This document shows, piece by piece, positions 36,397 to 44,151 of a stretch of DNA of 64,000 nt. Every line of letters begins with the position of its first letter. Positions within the stretch are counted from its first letter, which is position 1. Source of the DNA: Candidatus Gastranaerophilales bacterium (GTDB taxonomy: Bacteria; Cyanobacteriota; Vampirovibrionia; Gastranaerophilales; Gastranaerophilaceae); the NCBI GenBank assembly GCA_944324305.1, contig CALUVV010000009.1, positions 1 to 64,000 of the forward strand. The letters are read 5' to 3'. The notes under the pieces were generated by a model. That model was given only the letters and a program-made list of their open reading frames with translations, did no database searches and had not been told where the DNA came from. The translations under genes and the position numbers were made by a program.

Positions 36397-37569
36397 TTAT
36401 TTCTTTTTGTTTTCTGTAACCTGTTCCTTTTTAATTTTTTGCATATCTTCTTCGGAGACAATTTTGACGGGTTTACCCGGAGTAACTTTTTGCAAGCCTT
36501 CGGTAACAATTCTGTCGCCTTTTTTAAGACCTTCATTAATAATCCAGTTGTGGCCGTTTTGTTCGCCTGTTTTTACGTAAGTAAGCTGCGGAATGTCATT
36601 TTCATCAAGTTTATAAACATATTTGCCCGCCTGGTTTTCAAGTACTGCCGTGACAGGTGCAACAGGCACATCTACAGGGTTGTTGGAATATAGCTTAACC
36701 GTAACGAATTCTCCGTGGATAAGCTGATTATTCGGATTTTGGAAAGTTGCCCTCATTGTAACCGTACCTGTAGACTGGTCTACTTTATTGTCTTGAAAGT
36801 CCTGAACACCTGTAAGAGAATATTTGGAACCGCCTGTAAGCAATAATTCTACTTTTCTGTTTTTGTTATTAGCTTTATCGGCATTTGACAGTGCCTGAAA
36901 ATCATTTGAATCAAGCGGGAACGTTACGTATATCGGGTTTGTGCTGTTAATTGTCGTCAAAGCTCCGGATGTCGGCGAAACATAGTTTCCGACAGTAACA
37001 TTAATTATCCCGACTTTCCCGTCTACTGGAGATTTAACATTAGTATAACCGAGGTTTCTGTTAGCATCGTTGTAAGATGCCTGCGCTGACGCAAGCTGTG
37101 CTTTCAGTGCATCTCTTTGGGATAAAAGCTGATCATACTGAGCTTTTGCAATATAATCTTTTTTTACAAGCTCAGCAGCACGCGCAAGCTGCTTTTCCGC
37201 ATAAGTAAGCTGTGCCGTCAGATTTTTAACGTTTGCTCCGGCAACATTTGCCGCATTTGAGTATTCTGCAGGTTCTATTAAAAATAAAACCTGGCCCTCT
37301 TTTACATAATCGCCTTCTTTGAAGTAGCTTTTCTGCAAATAGCCTGAAATACGTGCTAAAACATCAACTCTGTATTTGGAAACAACCCTTCCCGGTGCTT
37401 CAAAACTTCTTATAACGCTTTGATTTTCAATCTCTTGAACCGTAACCGAAGGTGCAGGTCTGTTTTTCATTGCCTTGCCCTGCATGAAATTTGAAAACAT
37501 TGAAAATCCGAACCTTAGTAATATTGCCGCAATAATTACGGACAAAAATATTATAATATTTTTTTTCAT
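36397..37569 (-). CDS. RND efflux periplasmic adaptor (AcrA family)
   Basis: 390 residues: an N-terminal membrane anchor, lipoyl/barrel-sandwich halves (RVDVLARISGYLQKSYFKEGDYVKEGQVLFLIEP and GYTNVKSPVDGKVG), an alpha hairpin with Ala/Gln-rich coiled coil, a beta barrel and a membrane-proximal domain. It bridges the RND pump and the TolC channel. First gene of the three-gene operon; a Xre gene lies 118 nt upstream on the same strand and there is no TetR-type regulator. Confidence 0.93.
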   Translation of the reverse strand: MKKNIIIFLSVIIAAILLRFGFSMFSNFMQGKAMKNRPAPSVTVQEIENQSVIRSFEAPGRVVSKYRVDVLARISGYLQKSYFKEGDYVKEGQVLFLIEPAEYSNAANVAGANVKNLTAQLTYAEKQLARAAELVKKDYIAKAQYDQLLSQRDALKAQLASAQASYNDANRNLGYTNVKSPVDGKVGIINVTVGNYVSPTSGALTTINSTNPIYVTFPLDSNDFQALSNADKANNKNRKVELLLTGGSKYSLTGVQDFQDNKVDQSTGTVTMRATFQNPNNQLIHGEFVTVKLYSNNPVDVPVAPVTAVLENQAGKYVYKLDENDIPQLTYVKTGEQNGHNWIINEGLKKGDRIVTEGLQKVTPGKPVKIVSEEDMQKIKKEQVTENKKK

Positions 37570-37605
37570 TGTCTCTCCCTGTCTGATTTACTGAGTAAAT
37601 GTTGC

Positions 37606-37627
37606 TTGTGTTGTTTTTGCAACACAA
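37606..37627. promoter_or_regulatory. Inverted repeat upstream of the efflux operon
   Basis: TTGTGTTG-N6-CAACACAA is a perfect 8-bp inverted repeat, 37-58 nt upstream of the adaptor start. It could be an operator for the pump, or a hairpin ending the upstream Xre transcript. A second, shorter one (ACATG-N4-CATGT) lies just beyond. Confidence 0.4.
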
Positions 37628-37687
37628 TTATTTTACTATTAAACATGACCCCATGTCAACAAGAATATTATAAAATCCCCCGAATGT

Positions 37688-38023
37688 TTATACCCGTTGT
37701 TTTCTGTTATTCTGGATAGCTGAAATTATATCTTTAATCAGGTGTAACTCCTGAATAGTAGAGGTTTGAATAAGATTATATATATCTTTACGCAGTTTGT
37801 CATTTGTTTCGGGTGTTATATTAAAAAATTCATTGATATTTATTTCAAGTATTTCGGCAATTTTGATAAAAGTTTCTATGGATGGGAACGAATTTCCGTT
37901 TTCGATAGTACACATATGCCGTGGTGAAATATCAATTTTTTCTGAGAGCTCTTCCTGAGAAAGCCCTTTTTCCACACGAATTTGCCGTATTTTTTTACCA
38001 ATGATTTCTTTATCCAGTTTCAT
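37688..38023 (-). CDS. Xre-family helix-turn-helix regulator divergent from a pilin gene
   Basis: 111 residues. The HTH is IIGKKIRQIRVEKGLSQEELSEKIDISPRHMCTIENG, followed by FPSIETFIKIAEILEININEFF and a C-terminal helix, the same layout as the 19098 regulator. The intergenic space to the divergent pilin gene holds a perfect inverted repeat over the pilin promoter, so this protein is the prime candidate to bind it. The same-strand efflux operon downstream might also be in its range; this is inference. Confidence 0.86.
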   Translation of the reverse strand: MKLDKEIIGKKIRQIRVEKGLSQEELSEKIDISPRHMCTIENGNSFPSIETFIKIAEILEININEFFNITPETNDKLRKDIYNLIQTSTIQELHLIKDIISAIQNNRKQRV

Positions 38024-38069
38024 TATAAACCTCTACTAAAATATATAGATAAGTTTAAAATGATATAAT

Positions 38070-38117
38070 GATATTTATATCAATAATCTTGACAAATTGA
38101 TATAAATATCGTATAAT
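38070..38117. promoter_or_regulatory. Pilin promoter overlapped by a perfect 14-bp inverted repeat
   Basis: GATATTTATATCAA (38070-38083) and TTGATATAAATATC (38097-38110) are exact inverted arms with a 13-nt spacer. A consensus promoter runs through it: TTGACA (38089-38094), 17-nt spacer, TATAAT (38112-38117). The right arm lies inside the promoter spacer, so a bound protein would block RNA polymerase. Confidence 0.75.
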
Positions 38118-38153
38118 ACCCATGTATACAAATTACGAAAGGTGGAAATGATT

Positions 38154-38828
38154 ATGAGATTATCAAACATGAGAGGTGCTTTCACATTAGCGGAAGTTTT
38201 AATTACACTGGGTATTATCGGGGTAGTGGCTGCAATGACTATGCCTACATTGATGAATTCAACACAAGGGGCGCAATACAAAGCGGCTTATAAAAAAGCT
38301 TTATCCGCAATATCACAGGCTGTGACACTTAATGTGGCATTGGATGACTGGAATTTGGCAGATTCTACTGCTGCAAGTACTTGTGCTTATCCTTCAAATT
38401 CTATAGCTGCTCTGTTTAATTCAAGAATGAATATTGTCAGATGTGAATCCGGAGCATTTAAAGGTTCGGACGGAACAAGTAATTATGCAGTATCAGGAGC
38501 TTCAGGCGGTGTTGGCGGAACTGCAACGACTACAACAGGAACTGCAGATAATATTACACTGTTTTTTAATGACGGTATTATGTTTACATTTCCTGCAAGC
38601 GATACAGCGTGCACCCAAGATGAAACAAAGTCTGGTGGACCTTGTTATGGTTTCATTGATGTGAACGGGGTTAAGGCTCCTAACAAATTTGTAAAATGTG
38701 ATAATTCAGGTGCTGCAGGTGATAATTGTCAATCAAAAAGTCCTACTGATGTTTATCCTGTAGTCTTTTATGATCAGACAATTCTGCCAAGTTCTGTTGC
38801 GGCAAGAGCTGTATTGTATGCTAAATAA
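38154..38828 (+). CDS. Type IV pilin-like protein (intact)
   Basis: 224 residues from the ATG at 38154, chosen because AGGTGG lies 8 nt upstream; ATG 38148 is too close to it. The leader MRLSNMRGA precedes FTLAEVLITLGIIGVVAAMTMPT, a prepilin/pseudopilin helix with Glu5. The head has low-complexity Ala/Thr/Gly segments, four or more Cys, and CYGFIDVNGVKAPNKF near the end, a motif shared with the two frameshifted pilins. Unlike them it has no homopolymer tract and depends on the Xre-linked promoter. It could be a major or minor pilin or a type II secretion pseudopilin. Confidence 0.85.
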   Translation: MRLSNMRGAFTLAEVLITLGIIGVVAAMTMPTLMNSTQGAQYKAAYKKALSAISQAVTLNVALDDWNLADSTAASTCAYPSNSIAALFNSRMNIVRCESGAFKGSDGTSNYAVSGASGGVGGTATTTTGTADNITLFFNDGIMFTFPASDTACTQDETKSGGPCYGFIDVNGVKAPNKFVKCDNSGAAGDNCQSKSPTDVYPVVFYDQTILPSSVAARAVLYAK

Positions 38829-38859
38829 TTAACAGTTTTATAAATCGAATCTTTTTGTA

Positions 38860-38893
38860 GACCGGAAAATCTTTTCACGCCGGTCTTTTTTTT
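38860..38893 (+). terminator. Terminator after the intact pilin
   Basis: GACCGG-N14-CCGGTC followed by eight T. Confidence 0.8.
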
Positions 38894-38927
38894 GTGCTGC
38901 GCACGTAGCCACAACCAAAGTTACCGC

Positions 38928-39572
38928 TTAATATGAAGGACTATTCAAGTCGTTCAAAAACTCAAGCACTTTTCTCAATGCTCTGCCGCGATGCGAAATA
39001 TTATTTTTTTCATCTTCTGACATCTCAGCCATAGTTTTTATACCCTCTGTGCCAATATTCATTTGACTTATAATATCCCTGTCAGTCGCTGCGCTCCCGT
39101 TTTTAGTATCTTTTGGTAGAAAAACAGGGTCATAACCGAAACCATTTGTACCGAATTGTTTATAAGCAATTTTTCCATGGCATTCGCCGCGTGTTTGAAA
39201 CAGAATATCTCCATTGGCATCAACTAAGGTCATAGCACATACAAACTTAGCCTTGCGGTTATCAAAACCTTCAAGTGCTGCAAGAAGCTTATCAATCCTT
39301 GCCTGCGGTGTTGGGGCGTATCTTGCCGAATGAATACCGGGTGCTCCGCCAAGAGCTTCAACACATAAGCCCGAATCATCCGCAAGCGATATCATTTTAC
39401 TGACGCGTGCTGCTTCTTTAGCTTTAATATATGAGTTTTCTTCAAAAGTTTCACCGTTTTCAACAGGGTTAAAACCGTCAGACGGTAAAACAAATTCAAT
39501 CCCTGTATTGCCTGCAATTTCCTGTATTTCTTTTAATTTATGCGCATTACCCGTTGCGAAAACTATTTTCAT
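38928..39572 (-). CDS. rdgB: XTP/dITP pyrophosphatase (RdgB/HAM1)
   Basis: 214 residues: MKIVFATGNAHKLKEIQEIA, the SLADDSGLCVEALGGAPGIHSARYA active-site region and GFGYDPVFLP are diagnostic. It removes ITP, dITP and XTP from the nucleotide pool. It lies 5 nt after uppS and is probably co-transcribed with it. Confidence 0.95.
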   Translation of the reverse strand: MKIVFATGNAHKLKEIQEIAGNTGIEFVLPSDGFNPVENGETFEENSYIKAKEAARVSKMISLADDSGLCVEALGGAPGIHSARYAPTPQARIDKLLAALEGFDNRKAKFVCAMTLVDANGDILFQTRGECHGKIAYKQFGTNGFGYDPVFLPKDTKNGSAATDRDIISQMNIGTEGIKTMAEMSEDEKNNISHRGRALRKVLEFLNDLNSPSY

Positions 39573-39577
39573 TTTTA

Positions 39578-40306
39578 CTATTTCCCAAATCTTCTTTGCC
39601 TGTTTTTGAATTCCTCAACCGCCTGTGCAAGCGAATTTCTATCAAATTCAGGCCAGTACTCTTTTGTTACAAGAATTTCCGAATATGCAATCTGCCACAA
39701 AAGATAATTTGAAATTCTCTTTTCACCGCCTGTTCTTATCAGTAAATCAGGATCGGGAATTCCTTTTGTATAAAGATTATCGGAAATTGTACGCTCCGTA
39801 ATCTCATCAGGATTTATACCCTTTGAAACTATAGATTTAACAGCGTGAACAATTTCATCTCTTGAACCGTAATTAAACGCAATTTGTAGATGAACGCCTG
39901 TGTTATTTTTTGTTGTTTCAACGGAATTTTTAAGGATTTTTTGTAATTTTTCGCTTAATTTTGAAGTATCGCCTATGAACGAAATTACAACACCTTCCGA
40001 ATGCATTTCGGCAAGCTCGTTTTGTAAAGTTATTGCAAGAAGCTCCATTAAAAAATCAACTTCTTCTTTTTTTCTGTTCCAGTTTTCGGTTGAAAATGCA
40101 TATACCGTAAGATATTTTATCCCGAAATCTTTGCAGGCTCTGAGAGTTGATTTTAAAGCATCTACTCCTTTTTTATGACCCACTGCCGACGGTAAATTTC
40201 TCTCCTTTGCCCAGCGTCGGTTTCCGTCCATTATTACGGCAATATGTTTTAAATCGGTTTCTTTTACAATTTCAGCCGCGGTTAAATCTTTTTCTTGAGT
40301 TTTCAT
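39578..40306 (-). CDS. uppS: Isoprenyl transferase (undecaprenyl diphosphate synthase)
   Basis: 242 residues from the ATG at 40306. Motifs: HIAVIMDGNRRWAKE, YLTVYAFSTENWNR, LQIAFNYGSRDEIV and DPDLLIRTGGEKRISNYLLWQ. It makes the C55 carrier lipid for peptidoglycan and surface glycans. The frame is open further upstream, but the ATG at 40306 sits 7 nt after a near-consensus promoter, so it is the likely start of a leaderless mRNA. Confidence 0.94.
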   Translation of the reverse strand: MKTQEKDLTAAEIVKETDLKHIAVIMDGNRRWAKERNLPSAVGHKKGVDALKSTLRACKDFGIKYLTVYAFSTENWNRKKEEVDFLMELLAITLQNELAEMHSEGVVISFIGDTSKLSEKLQKILKNSVETTKNNTGVHLQIAFNYGSRDEIVHAVKSIVSKGINPDEITERTISDNLYTKGIPDPDLLIRTGGEKRISNYLLWQIAYSEILVTKEYWPEFDRNSLAQAVEEFKNRQRRFGK

Positions 40307-40313
40307 AACTCTA

Positions 40314-40341
40314 ATTATATTGCAAATATGTAAAATATCAA
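40314..40341 (-). promoter_or_regulatory. Promoter placed for a leaderless uppS mRNA
   Basis: Minus strand: TTGATA (40341-40336), 16-nt spacer, TATAAT (40319-40314), 7 nt to the ATG. The same arrangement and spacer as at 14237-14264. Confidence 0.75.
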
Positions 40342-40436
40342 CAAATCCATTTGTAAAAATATTTGTTTGTGTGATAATTTTCATGAGGCTAAAATTATAA
40401 TAGCGATGTACACAATATAAAAAGGAAAACAAAAAA

Positions 40437-42530
40437 ATGGCAAGAAAAACTCCATTAGAAAAAATCAGAAACATTGGTATTGCCGCTCACATCGATGCCG
40501 GTAAAACCACTACTACTGAACGTATCTTGTTTTACACTGGAAAAACTCATAAAATCGGTGAAGTTCACGATGGTGCTGCAGTTACCGACTTTATGGAACA
40601 GGAACGTGAAAGAGGTATTACAATCCAGTCTGCTGCTGTTACAGCTTCCTGGAAAGGACACCAGATTAACGTTATCGATACTCCGGGACACGTTGACTTT
40701 ACTATCGAAGTTGAACGTTCTTTACGTGTATTAGACGGCGTTGTTGCGGTATTCTGTGCTGTAGGCGGTGTTCAATCTCAATCTGAAACTGTTTGGAGAC
40801 AGGCTAACAGATATGAAGTTCCCCGTATGGTATTTGTTAACAAAATGGACAGAACAGGTGCTAACTTCTATCGTGTAGTTGACCAAATCAGAAACAGATT
40901 AGGCGGAAACGCTCATCCTATCAGATTGCCTATCGGTGCTGAAGACCAATTCAAAGGTCTTATCGACTTGTTTGAAATGAAAGCATATATCTATACTAAC
41001 GATTTAGGTACTGATATTCAGGTTGAAGATATTCCTGCCGATATGGCTGATCAGGCTAAAGAATACAGAGAAGCTCTTGTTGAAGCAATCTGCGAAAATG
41101 ATGATGCTTTAATGGAAAAATATTTTGAAGATCCTGAATCTTTAACAGTTGAAGAATTAAAAGCAGGTTTAAGAAAAGCGGTTTGTGATAACAAAATTGT
41201 TCCCGTAACCTGCGGTACTGCTTTCAAAAACAAGGGTGTTCAATTACTTTTAGACTCAATCGTTGAATTAATGCCTTCTCCGGTTGATGTAAAAGCTATT
41301 GAAGGTGAATTGGAAGACGGAACTAAAGTTGAAAGACATTCTTCAGACGACGAACCGTTCTCGGCTCTTGCTTTCAAAGTTATGACTGACCCTTATGTAG
41401 GACGTTTAACATTCTTGAGAATATATTCAGGAAAATTAACTTCGGGTTCTTATGTTCTTAACGCTACAAACGGCAAAAAAGAACGTATTTCAAGATTGGT
41501 TCAAATGTATGCTGACCAGAGAATTGAAGAAAATGAAGTTTATGCAGGCGACATCTGCGCGGCTGTAGGTTTGAAAGACACTACTACAGGTGATACATTG
41601 TGTGACGAAAAATCTCCGATTATCTTGGAAAGAATGACTTTCCCCGAACCTGTAATTTCAGTTGCTATCGAACCGAAAACAAAAGCTGACCAGGATAAAA
41701 TGGGTATCGCTCTTCAAAAACTTGCTGAAGAAGATCCGTCATTCCGTGTTAAATCTGATACTGAAACAGGTCAGACAATTATTTCCGGTATGGGTGAACT
41801 TCACTTAGACATCATCGTTGACCGTCTTTTAAGAGAATTCAAAGTTGATGCTAACGTTGGTAAACCTCAGGTTGCATACAGAGAAACTATCAGAGGAAAT
41901 GCTGATCAGGATTCTAAATTCATCCGTCAATCAGGCGGTAAAGGTCAATACGGCCACGTTAAAATCAGAATTGCTCCAGCAGAAGAAAATGCCGGATTTG
42001 TATTCGAAAACAAAATTGTCGGCGGTGCTATTCCTAAAGAATACATCGAACCTGCAAGAAAAGGTATGGAAGAAGCTCTTGAAGGCGGTATCTTAGCAGG
42101 CTTCCCGATGATTGACGTTAAAGTTGAACTTTATGACGGTTCTTACCACGAAGTTGACTCTTCCGAAATGGCATTCAAAATCGCAGGTTCTATGGCTATT
42201 AAAGAAGGCTGCCGCAAAGCTAAACCTTGTATCCTTGAACCTATGATGAAAGTTGAAATCGAAGTTCCGGAAGAAAATACCGGTGATATTATCGGTGATA
42301 TTTCTTCACGCCGCGGCCGCGTTGAAGGTATGGAACCTATTGAAGGAACAGGAATTCAAAAGATTAATGCTATCGTTCCTCTTGCAGAAATGTTCGGTTA
42401 TGCAACTGATATCCGTTCAAAAACTCAAGGACGCGGTACATTCTCTATGGAATTTAAATGTTACGAACAAGTTCCTTCTAACATAGAAAAAGAAATTATT
42501 GAAAAATCAGGCGTTGTTGCTAAAGATTAA
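40437..42530 (+). CDS. fusA: Elongation factor G
   Basis: 697 residues, full length. G1 [14 protein letters not shown]3 DTPGHVDF and G4 NKMDRTGA are intact, followed by domains II-V with [11 protein letters not shown] and the C-terminal [18 protein letters not shown]. It catalyses ribosome translocation. It is alone here rather than in the usual str operon with rpsL, rpsG and tuf. The AAAAGGAAAAC site precedes the start. Confidence 0.97.
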   Translation: MARKTPLEKIRNIGIAAHIDAGKTTTTERILFYTGKTHKIGEVHDGAAVTDFMEQERERGITIQSAAVTASWKGHQINVIDTPGHVDFTIEVERSLRVLDGVVAVFCAVGGVQSQSETVWRQANRYEVPRMVFVNKMDRTGANFYRVVDQIRNRLGGNAHPIRLPIGAEDQFKGLIDLFEMKAYIYTNDLGTDIQVEDIPADMADQAKEYREALVEAICENDDALMEKYFEDPESLTVEELKAGLRKAVCDNKIVPVTCGTAFKNKGVQLLLDSIVELMPSPVDVKAIEGELEDGTKVERHSSDDEPFSALAFKVMTDPYVGRLTFLRIYSGKLTSGSYVLNATNGKKERISRLVQMYADQRIEENEVYAGDICAAVGLKDTTTGDTLCDEKSPIILERMTFPEPVISVAIEPKTKADQDKMGIALQKLAEEDPSFRVKSDTETGQTIISGMGELHLDIIVDRLLREFKVDANVGKPQVAYRETIRGNADQDSKFIRQSGGKGQYGHVKIRIAPAEENAGFVFENKIVGGAIPKEYIEPARKGMEEALEGGILAGFPMIDVKVELYDGSYHEVDSSEMAFKIAGSMAIKEGCRKAKPCILEPMMKVEIEVPEENTGDIIGDISSRRGRVEGMEPIEGTGIQKINAIVPLAEMFGYATDIRSKTQGRGTFSMEFKCYEQVPSNIEKEIIEKSGVVAKD

Positions 42531-42553
42531 TTTCTTTAAGATAAATTTAAAAA

Positions 42554-42584
42554 AGAACCGTCAATTGACGGTTCTTTTTTTTTA
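42554..42584. terminator. Bidirectional terminator between fusA and the 42585 gene
   Basis: AGAACCGTCAATTGACGGTTCT is a perfect 22-bp palindrome with T-runs on both strands (eight or more T on the plus side, six on the minus side). Confidence 0.9.
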
Positions 42585-43988
42585 TTATGAGAAAATTTTG
42601 AAAGTTGATTCCACGTTCTTATCTACTATATTTTTTACTGAATCATATTCTGTTTGTAATGCGCTGTGTTCTGTATCTAACTTTTTCAATTCAAGATCGA
42701 GTTTTTTGTCTTTGTTTTCAAGATCCTGCATATCCTGGTTATATTTGGATTCTGCCTTGGCTATCGCTCTTTCGTCGGCTACTTCCTGAATGCAGTTGTC
42801 TTCTGATATTGTTGTTGTTTTAAATCCTTTATCTGTTGTTGAATAATATTCTAATCTTAACGAACCGTCTCTTAAAGCAGCTTCAAAAGTACTGTTATCT
42901 TCCAGCGGAGATTTTTTTACTGTTCCTTTTGTGCCGGTTCCTTCATTAATATAAATATGATTGTCGTCAGCTTCTGCAGGGGTATTGGTGTATGTAAAGT
43001 ACCCTGATGACTGAATTTTATTAAAAATATTTTTGTAGTAATTTAATGTTGTTGTATTATCACTGTTTGCTGCTGTGTTGTAATCATCAGCATTAAATTC
43101 CGTACTGAAGTTATTTTCACCGGGTCTGTTAACTCTGAGATATGCTTCTGTAATTGCCATTGCATAATCGTATAATTTACGGGATTCGTCGGTTGTTCCC
43201 TCGTAGTTAATCGGACCGCTGATATTGTTGCCGTCTGCGTCAACACCTGTATAGCCTGCATAGCCGCATCCTACTGCTGTTACGCCCTGACCGGCTTTAG
43301 CCTGCTCAGCTGTAATAACATTTCCGTTTTTGTCTATGTATTCACCGTTTTCATTTGTAACATAAAGTTCGTTCCAGCTGAAACCGAAGTCATGTTCTTC
43401 ATCGCCCAGATTAATTCCGACTGTCGCAAAATATGCATCCCAGGCTTCATGAATTTTTTGTTTTGCTTCTAAAGTTTTGCTGTTTGTATCGTAAGCATCC
43501 GGATCATTCGGATCGGCATCAATTTCGTTACCGTCTTTATCAAGTTTTTTCCATGTTTCATCGTTTCTGTTAACGCTTAAATCTGACTGTGAATATGCTT
43601 TACCGTTTTGAGCAACGGTTGCACCTGTAAGATTTGCGAGAAACTGGTTATAATTTCCGTTAGATTTTTCATATGCTTCTGCAATGTCTGGTGTAACAAG
43701 AATTCTTCCTTTTGTATCTGTTACAACATACTGCTTTGTATTTTCCGCCATTTGCAATCCTGTCATAAGGCTGTATGAAATATCGGAATAAGTTGCTTCT
43801 GCTCCGTTAAAACCTGTTAATACCGTTAATTTTGTAGCTTCAAGTGCTTCATTGTATTCATTGGTAATTTGCTGCGTCTGATCTGATAAACGCTGCTTTG
43901 AATAGGAAATACTTTGACCTGAATTTTCATTGTTGGTCAATCTGGCTGTTATGCTTAATAGTCTAGCTTGTGATGCTGCCATTCCCAT
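42585..43988 (-). CDS. Large unassigned protein with rod-like N-terminus and coiled-coil C-terminus
   Basis: 467 residues. The N-terminus MGMAASQARLLSITARLTNNENSGQSISYSKQRLSDQT is amphipathic and helical, then a long Asn/Asp/Tyr-rich middle, and a C-terminal coiled coil ending KNIVDKNVESTFKIFS. No signal peptide. The helical ends around a variable middle recall flagellar/type III axial proteins, and the C-terminal motif recurs in the 60587 protein. A substrate of the type III-type export gate is possible but unproven. Confidence 0.55.
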   Translation of the reverse strand: MGMAASQARLLSITARLTNNENSGQSISYSKQRLSDQTQQITNEYNEALEATKLTVLTGFNGAEATYSDISYSLMTGLQMAENTKQYVVTDTKGRILVTPDIAEAYEKSNGNYNQFLANLTGATVAQNGKAYSQSDLSVNRNDETWKKLDKDGNEIDADPNDPDAYDTNSKTLEAKQKIHEAWDAYFATVGINLGDEEHDFGFSWNELYVTNENGEYIDKNGNVITAEQAKAGQGVTAVGCGYAGYTGVDADGNNISGPINYEGTTDESRKLYDYAMAITEAYLRVNRPGENNFSTEFNADDYNTAANSDNTTTLNYYKNIFNKIQSSGYFTYTNTPAEADDNHIYINEGTGTKGTVKKSPLEDNSTFEAALRDGSLRLEYYSTTDKGFKTTTISEDNCIQEVADERAIAKAESKYNQDMQDLENKDKKLDLELKKLDTEHSALQTEYDSVKNIVDKNVESTFKIFS

Positions 43989-44115
43989 AATTTTTACCCT
44001 TTCTGTAGGTTTTGGTATCGGAACCTTAATTTCCTTTCAAATAGTACTTGTAATCATGGTTACGGCAAGATTTATTTATTTCTTTAGAAATTAAATATAA
44101 ATGTTAACAATTTGT

Positions 44116-44147
44116 AATAAAAAATGAGCCTTATATTAAGGCTCATT
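44116..44147 (-). terminator. Terminator after ileS
   Basis: AATGAGCCTTA and TAAGGCTCATT pair around three bases, followed on the minus strand by a T-run. Confidence 0.85.
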
Positions 44148-44151
44148 TAAC

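Noticed and set aside
38434-38664. An alternative 76-residue open frame inside the intact pilin gene
   Set aside because: It lies in another frame of a clear pilin, has no ribosome site and encodes a low-complexity peptide.
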